Below, in pieces: positions 53,886 to 61,948 of a stretch of DNA of 64,000 nucleotides. Position 1 is the stretch's first letter. The number at the start of each line of letters is the position of its first letter. The DNA is from Oscillospiraceae bacterium (lineage in GTDB: Bacteria > Bacillota > Clostridia > Saccharofermentanales > Saccharofermentanaceae), in contig SVIZ01000004.1 of the NCBI GenBank assembly GCA_015069205.1, positions 96,429 through 160,428 on the forward strand. Direction: 5' to 3'. Below the pieces are notes generated by a model that saw nothing but the letters and a program-made list of their open reading frames with translations, did no database searches and was not told the DNA's origin. The position numbers and the translations under genes are program-made.

Positions 53886-55058
53886 TCAGATTCTTGCTAC
53901 GCCTGTATCACGTGCGGCCTGAGCGACAGCAGCTGCAACAGCCTTACCAACTCTTGCGTCGAACGCATCAGGAAGGATGTAATCAGGATTGAGCTCAGCA
54001 TCAGAAACGATGCCGGCGATAGCGTTAGCAGCAGCGATCTTCATCTCGTCGTTGATGTCAGATGCTCTTACGTCGAGAGCACCACGGAAGATACCCGGGA
54101 ATGCGAGAACGTTGTTAACCTGGTTCGGGAAGTCAGAACGGCCTGTAGCCATAACTGCAACACCGGCCTTCTTTGCTTCATCAGGAAGGATCTCAGGTAC
54201 AGGGTTAGCGCAAGCGAAAACGACAGGATCCTTAGCCATTGTAGCAACCATGTCAGCTGTGAGTACGCCGGGAGCGGAAACGCCGATGAAGACGTCAGCA
54301 CCAACGATAACTTCAGCAAGAGAACCGGCCTTCTTTTCAGGATTTGTGATCTTAGCCATCTCTTCCTTAGCAGAATTGAGTCCTTCTCTACCCTCATAGA
54401 TAGCGCCCTTACGGTCGCAGAGGATTACATTCTTAAGACCTCTGGAGATGAGGAGCTTTGTGATAGCTGTAGCTGCAGCACCTGCGCCGTTAACTACAAC
54501 GTGGATTTCTTCCATCTTCTTGCCAACGATCTTAAGAGCATTTGTAAGACCTGCAAGTGTGATAACTGCAGTACCGTGCTGGTCATCGTGGAAGATCGGG
54601 ATGTCACATCTTTCCTTAAGCTTCTTCTCGATCTCAAAGCATCTCGGAGCAGAGATATCCTCGAGGTTAACACCACCGAAGGAACCTGCAAGAAGAGCAA
54701 CAGTATTAACGATCTCGTCAACATCCTTAGAACGGATGCAGAGAGGGAATGCATCAACATCACCAAAAGCCTTGAAGAGTGCGCACTTACCTTCCATAAC
54801 AGGCATACCTGCTTCAGGTCCGATGTCACCAAGGCCGAGAACTGCTGTACCGTCTGTAACTACAGCTACAAGATTATGTCTTCTTGTGTATTTGTAAGAG
54901 AGGTCAACATCCTTCTGAATCTCAAGGCAAGGAGCTGCTACACCGGGTGTATAAGCGATAGCGAGTTCTTCCTTAGAACCAACGGGAGCTTTGGCAATAA
55001 CTTCGATCTTACCGCCCCACTCTTCATGCATCTTAATTGCTTTCTCATTAACGTCCAT
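53886..55058 (-). CDS. NAD(P)-dependent malic enzyme
   Basis: A 390-residue oxidative decarboxylase converting malate to pyruvate and CO2. Conserved elements are AYTPGVAAPCLEI, the catalytic Tyr and Lys region KYTRRHNLVAVVTDGTAVLG, VMEGKCALFKAFG, FHDDQHGTAVI (metal carboxylates) and the Rossmann motif VVNGAGAAATA. The short bacterial form, without the phosphotransacetylase-like tail, is typical of Firmicutes. GGAGG precedes the ATG. It is a single-gene unit with its own promoter and a strong terminator. Cofactor choice is not clear from sequence. Confidence 0.94.
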   Translation of the reverse strand: MDVNEKAIKMHEEWGGKIEVIAKAPVGSKEELAIAYTPGVAAPCLEIQKDVDLSYKYTRRHNLVAVVTDGTAVLGLGDIGPEAGMPVMEGKCALFKAFGDVDAFPLCIRSKDVDEIVNTVALLAGSFGGVNLEDISAPRCFEIEKKLKERCDIPIFHDDQHGTAVITLAGLTNALKIVGKKMEEIHVVVNGAGAAATAITKLLISRGLKNVILCDRKGAIYEGREGLNSAKEEMAKITNPEKKAGSLAEVIVGADVFIGVSAPGVLTADMVATMAKDPVVFACANPVPEILPDEAKKAGVAVMATGRSDFPNQVNNVLAFPGIFRGALDVRASDINDEMKIAAANAIAGIVSDAELNPDYILPDAFDARVGKAVAAAVAQAARDTGVARI

Positions 55059-55094
55059 AATAGTTGAACCTCCAATTTAATTCTCAACGAACTA

Positions 55095-55123
55095 ATAATA
55101 AATATAAATAAGAATAAAAACAA
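55095..55123 (-). promoter_or_regulatory. Probable promoter of the malic enzyme gene
   Basis: On the minus strand TTGTTT (55118-55123) is followed after 17 nt by TATTAT (55095-55100), which is one mismatch from consensus. The start would be near 55088, about 30 nt before the ATG. The region is very AT-rich, which lowers certainty. Confidence 0.45.
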
Positions 55124-55183
55124 TCTCGCGATTATAAGATTTTTTATTCAAATCTGTCTATTTATCGTTGTTTTGTACAGAAG

Positions 55184-56020
55184 TCAGATTGCAAAAGGTC
55201 TGTTATTGCCCTTTATCGGAAAATCTTTCATCGTACAGTAAGCAAGCGCGGCAAGTCTTGCAAAAGAGAGCCAGAGCCATGTCGTAACCGCCGCATCAAC
55301 GATATAAAACGCCGTAAGTGATATGTTTGCGAGTAGCGGAACCGTAAAATCAACGATGAGAGCCGCAAACAGGACAAGCGCGATGCTTCTCATGTTAATG
55401 AAATAGTATTTTCTCGATATTTTTACTGCGTAAGGAATGGAGGCAAAAAGGCCATTATCACCTGACAGATACGCAACAGGAATGGTAAATACAAACGGAA
55501 GTCCGATCAGTGCGAGGAAAAGGAAATACATTGTAATTGACAGCAACGGCACCGCAATAACTATGGAAACCAGTAACAAAAGAACAATTCTTCCGATCAG
55601 CGTTGATATCTTTATCGGCTTATCGGGAATGTGCGATACGGCATAGTTTACGACATCCGGATCAGGATCCTTGATAGAAGCAAGCTTCTCTTTACGGAAA
55701 TTCCTTACGAAAAGGGCCGCATAAATATAAGCACTTGCCAAGAGGATAATAACTCCGATAACTGCCGAAAACAAATAGATAAGGTTACCCGTGCTTAACG
55801 GAATATTAGACATAAGGGCATTATATCTCTCGGGATCGTAGTCATTCATGTCATAAACGGTCATTACCCAGTTCTGGAGCGGGGTAAAATCCGTATCTGC
55901 CCAAGGATTAAAGTGGATAGCAGCATTAAGAACGACGGTAATCAGGTAAAGAATACGTACTCCCCACCTCTTGCCGACGTTATCTATGTCAAAAATGCTT
56001 TTCGCTACAGAAAGAAACAT
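55184..56020 (-). CDS. Polytopic membrane protein of unknown function
   Basis: A 278-residue protein with about five hydrophobic segments: 21-37, 78-105, 140-175 (a long double segment), 215-235 and 240-262. Between the second and third segments is a cytoplasmic-looking loop with NFRKEKLASIKDPDPD. No motif was recognised; it has a general similarity in layout to small permease-like DUF proteins. It stands alone upstream of the malic enzyme gene with a 125-nt gap. Confidence 0.7.
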   Translation of the reverse strand: MFLSVAKSIFDIDNVGKRWGVRILYLITVVLNAAIHFNPWADTDFTPLQNWVMTVYDMNDYDPERYNALMSNIPLSTGNLIYLFSAVIGVIILLASAYIYAALFVRNFRKEKLASIKDPDPDVVNYAVSHIPDKPIKISTLIGRIVLLLLVSIVIAVPLLSITMYFLFLALIGLPFVFTIPVAYLSGDNGLFASIPYAVKISRKYYFINMRSIALVLFAALIVDFTVPLLANISLTAFYIVDAAVTTWLWLSFARLAALAYCTMKDFPIKGNNRPFAI

Positions 56021-56161
56021 AGCTGCTCCTCTACAATTTCAATATCGATATATTACGACAAAATCTTAAAATTGGGAAAGATTAATTATTTATGATTATT
56101 TACTCTAAAACAAAGACTTGTGATAAAATCTCCTATTATATTTAAAGAAGGTCGTATTCAA

Positions 56162-58072
56162 ATGATTGATTTCCATGTTAAACCCGATCTGCTCTATGCT
56201 ATTCCCGCAGAGAATCATTCTGCTCAGGACATCAGAAACGTATTAAGCGCTCATCCTGAGATCAGATTCGTATCCCTTGCAGCTGTTGACCTCATGGGCA
56301 ACGACACAGATGAGAAGATCCCCATTTCAGACTTCATCGACAACATTGAGAATTACCTTGACGGTAAAGCCGTACAGACAGACGGTTCTTCCGTTGTACT
56401 TCCCGGCATTGCAACATTAAATGACGGTAAAGTCGACCTTATTCCTGACAGCAATGTCATCTGGTATGTTGATTATAACTACGAACACATCGATTACGAG
56501 AGCGGCAAGCCCATAGGAACTTTGAGGATCCCCTCTTTCCTTACACATAACGGCGAAGAAGTATGCTCCAGATCCATTCTCCGTAACAGCGCAAAATATT
56601 TCGAGACTACTGTTAAGGAACGTTTCATGAACGATGCTTCCTTGTGCGCTGATTACGGTTTTACTCCTGACGAGCTCGACCGTATCACTTTGATCACGGC
56701 TACAGAGCTTGAGTTCTGGGTAAATTCACCTGACGAGGTAATCAGCACCGAACAGCTCTCCATCTCACAGGAACTTAAGGAATCATACTGGAAGCGTACA
56801 AAGGGCGTCGTAAGAACAGCATTGGAACAGGTAATCATGCTCCTTGAGAACTACGGCTTCAACCCTGAGATGGGTCATAAGGAAGTCGGCGGCGTTAAGG
56901 CTTCCCTCAATTCTTCCGGTGAATTCCACTTCATCATGGAGCAGCTGGAAGTCGACTGGAAGTATTCCGACGCTCTCCAGGGCGCTGACTACGAACTTAT
57001 TGCAAGGATCCTCATCAAAGAGATCTTCAGACTCCATGGTCTTGATGTCAGCTTCAACGCAAAACCTCTTCCGGGAGTTGCTGGTTCAGGCGAGCACACA
57101 CACGTAAATGCAGTTGCTTACCTTAAGAGCGGCAAGAAGATCAATCTCTTCGCACCTGAAGATACGAAGGTTGATTTCCTTTCAAGATTCGGCTGGGGTT
57201 CTTTAATGGGCATCATGAAGCACTACAGCAATGTGATCAATCCTTTCGTTTCAGCTACAACTGATGCATTCGAACGTCTTACACCCGGATTCGAAGCTCC
57301 TACGCACTGTGTGGCTTCCATCGGCATGGACGTTAATACACCTTCACGTAACAGATCAGTCCTTTTGGGACTTGTCAGAAGCGAAGATACAAAATATGCA
57401 ACAAGATTCGAGCTCCGTGCACCGAACCCGCATACAAACACATACCTCTGCCTGGCTTCCGTATATCAGGCAATGCTCGACGGTATCGCTTATGCCTTGG
57501 ATTCCGGCAAGAGCACAAAGGAACTCGAAGCAGAATTCATCAAGCCTTACGGCGCAGAGAGCAATTATCTTGAAAAGGACAGACTCTACCGCTGCGAAGA
57601 CGATATATTTGAGGATATGGATTCCAATGAAAGAGACAAACTCTTCGGCACTCCAGCCGCAACGGTTTATGAATCAATCAAGACCTTGAAGGATTCAAAT
57701 ATTGCTTCCATTCTCTGCAGAGGAAACGTTTTCGATGAGAAACTCCTCGATTCTTACTATCAGGCAATGCTCGTACGCTGGGAGATGGAGCTCATGGAAA
57801 AGATCATCCCCGCTAACCTCTCACTCATCAGAAGCATCACAAGATCTGATGACGGTTCTGTAAGCTACGATGACAGACTCTGGCATGATATCGACGATCT
57901 CAAAGTACTTCTTGCCAAAGATACTGACGAACAGGCATCCATCTTCACAAGGATCAAAGCTGCCGTTAAATCAGGTGACTGGGAAAAGACTTCCGAGTAT
58001 CAGCGTGCTATGAAGAACGCCATGAACGAACTCAAGAATAAGTATAAGACTTACTGCGACAACCAGATTTGA
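56162..58072 (+). CDS. Long, atypical glutamine synthetase-family protein
   Basis: A 636-residue protein of the GS catalytic fold. The N-terminal beta-grasp has SLAAVDLMGNDTDEKIP, followed by TDGSSVVLPG. The catalytic part has TATELEFWV (metal Glu), EVGGVKASLNSSGEFHF, GVAGSGEHTHVN (metal His), and TDAFERLTPGFEAPTH with arginine residues in NRSVLLGL and RFELRAPNPHTN. It is longer than GS-I (about 440-470) by a C-terminal segment of about 150 residues that is helical. The signature of GS-III was not found. It may make glutamine or a gamma-glutamyl amide. ATG 56162 has AAGAAGG upstream; a GTG at 56120 is less likely. Confidence 0.85.
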   Translation: MIDFHVKPDLLYAIPAENHSAQDIRNVLSAHPEIRFVSLAAVDLMGNDTDEKIPISDFIDNIENYLDGKAVQTDGSSVVLPGIATLNDGKVDLIPDSNVIWYVDYNYEHIDYESGKPIGTLRIPSFLTHNGEEVCSRSILRNSAKYFETTVKERFMNDASLCADYGFTPDELDRITLITATELEFWVNSPDEVISTEQLSISQELKESYWKRTKGVVRTALEQVIMLLENYGFNPEMGHKEVGGVKASLNSSGEFHFIMEQLEVDWKYSDALQGADYELIARILIKEIFRLHGLDVSFNAKPLPGVAGSGEHTHVNAVAYLKSGKKINLFAPEDTKVDFLSRFGWGSLMGIMKHYSNVINPFVSATTDAFERLTPGFEAPTHCVASIGMDVNTPSRNRSVLLGLVRSEDTKYATRFELRAPNPHTNTYLCLASVYQAMLDGIAYALDSGKSTKELEAEFIKPYGAESNYLEKDRLYRCEDDIFEDMDSNERDKLFGTPAATVYESIKTLKDSNIASILCRGNVFDEKLLDSYYQAMLVRWEMELMEKIIPANLSLIRSITRSDDGSVSYDDRLWHDIDDLKVLLAKDTDEQASIFTRIKAAVKSGDWEKTSEYQRAMKNAMNELKNKYKTYCDNQI

Positions 58073-58094
58073 AACATTTTGCAAAGATAAAGTA

Positions 58095-58127
58095 AAAGGG
58101 GCTGCCTTTCTTCAAGGCAACCCCTTT
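58095..58127. terminator. Bidirectional terminator between the glutamine synthetase and aquaporin genes
   Basis: AAAGGGG (58095-58101) pairs with CCCCTTT (58121-58127) and, after one mismatch, TGCCTT with AAGGCA, closing on TCTTC. The minus strand continues with TTTTAC and the plus strand TTTCTA. It sits between convergent genes. Confidence 0.85.
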
Positions 58128-58151
58128 CTACCCGGTCGGGTTAATAATGAA

Positions 58152-58859
58152 TCAGTAAGGTTTTTCAAGTTGCTTTTTGCCGCCGATGAGCTTGTAGATC
58201 AAAGCTGCGAGAGCTGCACCGACGAAAGGTCCAACGATGAATACCCACAAAGAAGCGAGTGCATCACCGCCTGCGAAAATGGCAGGTCCCAAAGAACGTG
58301 CAGGGTTAACTGATGTTCCTGTAAGACCGATACCGAGGATGTGAACCATAACGAGAGAGAAACCGATAACTACACCACCGAAAGAACCGTGGTTATAATT
58401 CGGATCCGTAACACCGAGGATAACAAGTACGAAGATGAATGTGAGAAGAATCTCAACGATAAGACCTGCAGCCCAGCTTCCGTTAACGCCTGCAAGACCG
58501 TTAGATCCCAAACCGCCGGTCATATCCGTAACCTGACCCATGCTGAAAATGATCTTGAGGCAAGCTGCACCACTGATAGCGCCTAAGCACTGGCAGATGA
58601 TGTAGAAAATGAAATCCTTGAATCCCATTCTGCCTGAAATCAAACAACCCAAAGAAACTGCCGGATTAATGTGGCAGCCGGAAGCATTTCCGACACAATA
58701 TGCCATACCGACTATAACAAGACCAAACGCAAAAGCAGTAAGAACATATCCGCCGCCATTAGCAGCATCACATCCTACCAGCATTGCTGTACCGCAACCA
58801 ACCAATACTAAAGTGAAGGTACCAATAAACTCGGCAACATACTTTTTAACTGAGTCCAT
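58152..58859 (-). CDS. Aquaporin of the MIP family (AqpZ-like)
   Basis: A 235-residue channel with six TM helices and both NPA half-helices: CHINPAVSLG and SVNPARSLGPA. The selectivity-filter residues look like those of water channels: His in MVHILGIGLT and Arg after the second NPA. Glycerol facilitators are usually longer and have a bulkier glycine-containing filter with Asp after the second NPA, so water is the likelier cargo. AGGTG precedes the ATG. Confidence 0.93.
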   Translation of the reverse strand: MDSVKKYVAEFIGTFTLVLVGCGTAMLVGCDAANGGGYVLTAFAFGLVIVGMAYCVGNASGCHINPAVSLGCLISGRMGFKDFIFYIICQCLGAISGAACLKIIFSMGQVTDMTGGLGSNGLAGVNGSWAAGLIVEILLTFIFVLVILGVTDPNYNHGSFGGVVIGFSLVMVHILGIGLTGTSVNPARSLGPAIFAGGDALASLWVFIVGPFVGAALAALIYKLIGGKKQLEKPY

Positions 58860-58886
58860 AACAACACCTGCCTTAAAATTATTTGA

Positions 58887-58902
58887 GCAGGTATTGTCCT
58901 GC
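58887..58902 (-). terminator. Possible terminator after purM
   Basis: GCAGG (58887-58891) pairs with CCTGC (58898-58902) around 6 nt, just after the purM stop on the minus strand; the stem is short and the tail, AAATAATTTT, is only moderately T-rich. Weak or partial termination is expected, and readthrough into the aquaporin gene is possible. Confidence 0.35.
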
Positions 58903-58908
58903 CCTTAA

Positions 58909-60084
58909 TCAATTATAAACATATTCCTCGCCATTAGATTTGATTATGACTTCATTTGTGTTACCGTTTGAAGACATTTCAACATGGCCGATGATTCTGG
59001 ACTCGATATTAAATGACTTCGCGATATCAATGATTCCTGCTGCGGCAGACTCATCAACATAGAACTCGATTCTGTGACCGCAGTTAAATACCTGATAGAG
59101 TTCTTTCATCGGGATCTCGCCGGATTCATAAATAGCCTGGAAAAGCGGAGGCAGATCAAAAAGGTTGTCCTTAACATATCTGACACCTGTACCGAAGTCA
59201 CGGCACTTAGCCTGTCCGCCGCCTGTGCAGTGGATGATACCGTGAACGTTTGCTCTGTAAGATGCGAGAACCTTTGAGATAACAGGAAGGAATGTTCTCG
59301 TAGGAGCAAGAATAGCCTCACCTACGGTTATATCTGTTCCGGGCAACTTATCTGAAAGCAGATACTTACCGCAGTAAGCCTTGTCCTCACCCAATGTATC
59401 AGAGAAAGATTCCTTATAGTTTTCATAGTAATGCTTGTTAAGAAGCATGTGACGCGCAGCTGTAAGGCCGTTGGAAGACATACCTGAATTGTACTTGTCT
59501 TCATATGTAGCCTGACCGAATGAAGCTAGACCAACGATAACGTTGCCGGGCTTAATGTTGGCAGCATTTATAACATCGGATCTCTTGGCTCTTGCAACGA
59601 GTGTTGAGTCAACGATGAGTGTCTTTACGAGGTCTCCAACGTCAGCTGTCTCACCGCCGCACATTGTGATATTGATACCGTTAGAAGCAAGCTTTGCAAT
59701 TATCTCATCGTAACCTTCGATAACCTTTGCGATTGCCTTGCCGTCAACTCTGTGAGCATTACGGCCGATCGTGTTGGAGAGCATAAGATTCTCGGTAACA
59801 CCACAGCAAGCGAGGTCATCTGTATTCATTACGAGTGAATCCTGTGCAAGACCCTTGAACCAATCGTAATTGCCTGTTTCCTTATACATGAGATAAGCAA
59901 CTGAGGATTTGGTGCCTGCTCCGTCAGCATGAATAGCTGTGCAATATTCGGGATCGCCTGCAAGATCTTCGATAAGTTTGCAGAAAGCACCGGGGAAAAC
60001 ACCTTTGCTTTGATTCTTAACTGCAGCCTTAACATCATCCTTTGTAGGTGAAACGCCTCTGCTCAAGTAAGATTCTGCTGACAT
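58909..60084 (-). CDS. purM: Phosphoribosylformylglycinamidine cyclo-ligase (AIR synthase) PurM-like
   Basis: A 391-residue member of the PurM family, which closes the imidazole ring in purine synthesis. Motifs: SYLSRGVSPTKDDV, HADGAGTKSSVAYLMY, NTDDLACCGV, GGETADVGDL and the C-terminal CTGGGQAKCRDFG. It is somewhat longer than the common 340-residue PurM and resembles the variant seen in Bacteroidetes and some clostridia, so function is very probable but not certain. Three nested ATGs exist (60099, 60090, 60084); 60084 is 8 nt from GGAGG and is preferred. No other pur gene is near. Confidence 0.86.
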   Translation of the reverse strand: MSAESYLSRGVSPTKDDVKAAVKNQSKGVFPGAFCKLIEDLAGDPEYCTAIHADGAGTKSSVAYLMYKETGNYDWFKGLAQDSLVMNTDDLACCGVTENLMLSNTIGRNAHRVDGKAIAKVIEGYDEIIAKLASNGINITMCGGETADVGDLVKTLIVDSTLVARAKRSDVINAANIKPGNVIVGLASFGQATYEDKYNSGMSSNGLTAARHMLLNKHYYENYKESFSDTLGEDKAYCGKYLLSDKLPGTDITVGEAILAPTRTFLPVISKVLASYRANVHGIIHCTGGGQAKCRDFGTGVRYVKDNLFDLPPLFQAIYESGEIPMKELYQVFNCGHRIEFYVDESAAAGIIDIAKSFNIESRIIGHVEMSSNGNTNEVIIKSNGEEYVYN

Positions 60085-60130
60085 ATTCATATCCTCCATT
60101 AATAAAATGCTTATAGATAACGTTTTCCGT

Positions 60131-60468
60131 GCAGACCGGTAAGCCGGGTTCTGTATTTGACGATCATCTATCTAGACGTAATATCTCTAATACGTTCAAG
60201 CCGTCTCCTAAGGCTCGCGGACCACGATATGCCTTTCCACGACGTTGCTCCGGATGGGGTTTACAAGGCCGATATGTCTCCACATCGCCGGTGAGCTCTT
60301 ACCTCGCCTTTTCATCCTTACCCTTTCGGGCGGTTTTCTTTTCTGTTGCACTTTCCTTAAAGTTGCCTTCACCGGGAACTGCCCGGCACCCTGTCCTGTG
60401 GAGCCCGGACTTTCCTCATGCGCCGTACTTTCGTACTATGGCGCCCGCGATCGTCTCGGCCTGCCCGA
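60131..60468 (-). ncRNA. rnpB: RNase P RNA, type A
   Basis: On the minus strand the conserved core reads GAGGAAAGTCCGGGCTCC followed by ACAGGACAGGGTGCC, the hallmark of type A bacterial RNase P RNA, and the 3' part has TAGATGATCGTC and ACAGAACCCGGCTTAC. The end helix P1 is formed by GCAGGCCG (57-64 of 60400s) and CGGTCTGC (60131-60138). It is the catalytic part of RNase P, which trims tRNA 5' ends. It lies between nif3 and purM on the same strand; ends are known to within a few bases. A -10-like TAAAAT (60480-60485) is 10 nt from the 5' end. Confidence 0.95.
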
Positions 60469-60498
60469 AAAACATAGTTATTTTAATAATAAAATCAC

Positions 60499-61266
60499 TT
60501 AAAGTATAGATGATACTTCGTTGTTATAATTCACAGTTATTGATATTCCGGGATACTGTTCAGAGAGCAATTGTTTAATCTTGGGCAGGTATGCCTGCTC
60601 AGTCGCAGAATGACCGGCAATGATGGTATTTATGCCCATCTGCTCAAGGCCGACACAAATGTGATGCTTGATCTCACCGGAAAGGACGGTATCAACGCCG
60701 CCCTTTATTACTGCCTCAATCGAATCTTCATCAAAGGCACCGCCCTGGACAAATACTTTTCTGACCTTGTTTTCGGGATTGTTAATGGTAATTATGCCAC
60801 TCGTTCCAAGATCAGATACGACCTTACGGCAATAATCATTAAGCTTCATATCCATGGGAAGCTCATAGACCACTCCACAAACTGCACCTTCCAGACACTT
60901 GGGTTCTTCGGCGCCGAGTTTGGATGCTATGGCGAGATTGCCGAATTCATCCGTAAGATCAAGGTTCGTATGGCAGGCAATAACTGATATGCCGGACTGA
61001 ACAAGTTTTATCAATGTCTTTCCTGTACAGTCATCCAATGTAAGTCTCTTGATGCCGCCGAAGATGATCGGGTGATGTGTAACGATTACATTTGCGCCAA
61101 CCTCTTTAGCAGCCTCAATTGCTTTATCAGTAAGATCCAAGGATACCAGGATAGCTGTTACTACCTTATTCCTGTCGCCGGCTATCAAACCTACGTTATC
61201 GTAGTCCAATGCGTTTTCTACCGGAAAAACTTCATTTAAGAATAACTCGAGATCATTTACCTTCAT
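60499..61266 (-). CDS. Nif3-like dinuclear metal centre protein
   Basis: A 255-residue protein of the NIF3/DUF34 family (YbgI/YqfO type). Metal-site motifs are ALDYDNVGLIAGD, VTHHPIIFGGIKRL and, near the end, IIAGHSATEQAYLP. It is the short form without the inserted PII-like domain found in YqfO of Bacillus. A GTP cyclohydrolase I type 2 label is often given without proof. Overlaps the trmK end by 14 nt and is transcribed from the dnaG side. Confidence 0.92.
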   Translation of the reverse strand: MKVNDLELFLNEVFPVENALDYDNVGLIAGDRNKVVTAILVSLDLTDKAIEAAKEVGANVIVTHHPIIFGGIKRLTLDDCTGKTLIKLVQSGISVIACHTNLDLTDEFGNLAIASKLGAEEPKCLEGAVCGVVYELPMDMKLNDYCRKVVSDLGTSGIITINNPENKVRKVFVQGGAFDEDSIEAVIKGGVDTVLSGEIKHHICVGLEQMGINTIIAGHSATEQAYLPKIKQLLSEQYPGISITVNYNNEVSSIL

Positions 61267-61948
61267 TTTGTTTTCTCTCCTCTAATGCCGACTTAACCGT
61301 CGGATTACTCCTCTTCCTTATCTCAAAGATCTTATTAAGATGCTCGAAATATAAGGAGACTTCCTTATCCCCATTATCAAACTTATTGATCAAAAGTGGC
61401 CCGTAGCACGCTTGTTCATCAGTAAGTCCGAAAGCGATTCCTTTATAAATCACTCTCATGCAATTATAGAATATATCCCTGTCATAACAAACAGTCTCAT
61501 CGACATAGGCAAAACCGGTCTCTGCCAGATACTTACGTACTATCTCGTTTGATTTTTGAGGCTGCAGGACAAATGTGACATTCTTTAAGACATCCGTACC
61601 ATTATCCTTGATCGCCTGACTGATAATGTCGATGATGTTAAGTCCGCCCATGCCGGCTATAACAACAATATCGTTATCCTTAAGCGTAACACCGATCAGA
61701 CCATCAGTTACATGTACTTCTGAAACTTCAGAATATCCGGCACCTTTCAGCGCAGCCTGAGATTTCCTGGCAGGACCTTCATGTATCTCGGTACAAACAG
61801 CATTTTTAACGATACCGTCTTCAAGACATCTTAATGCAAGATATCCGTGATCAGATCCGACATCAATAACTCTTACTTCACTTGATCCGGAGGCAGCGGC
61901 TTTAACCTGCCCAAATACCATTTCAAGCCTTACGGTAAGATTCTGCAT
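61253..61948 (-). CDS. trmK: tRNA (adenine-22-N1)-methyltransferase TrmK
   Basis: A 231-residue SAM-dependent enzyme that methylates A22 in the D-arm of tRNA. The SAM motif is DVGSDHGYLAL (residues 29-39), then the acidic CTEIHEGPARKSQ and IAGMGGLNIIDII. The C-terminal coiled part (about 190-231) is rich in Lys and Glu. The start overlaps the dnaG stop by one base (TGATG). dnaG, trmK and nif3 are neighbours in many Firmicutes. Confidence 0.94.
   Translation of the reverse strand: MQNLTVRLEMVFGQVKAAASGSSEVRVIDVGSDHGYLALRCLEDGIVKNAVCTEIHEGPARKSQAALKGAGYSEVSEVHVTDGLIGVTLKDNDIVVIAGMGGLNIIDIISQAIKDNGTDVLKNVTFVLQPQKSNEIVRKYLAETGFAYVDETVCYDRDIFYNCMRVIYKGIAFGLTDEQACYGPLLINKFDNGDKEVSLYFEHLNKIFEIRKRSNPTVKSALEERKQNEGK

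Noticed and set aside
58130..58141. Small palindrome ACCCG-GT-CGGGT after the bidirectional terminator
   Set aside because: The loop of two bases is too short for a hairpin, and no function could be tied to it.
60129..60509. Open reading frames on the plus strand of about 126 and 85 codons
   Set aside because: They lie on the antisense strand of RNase P RNA, whose conserved core and P1 helix are clear; the translated sequences match nothing recognisable.
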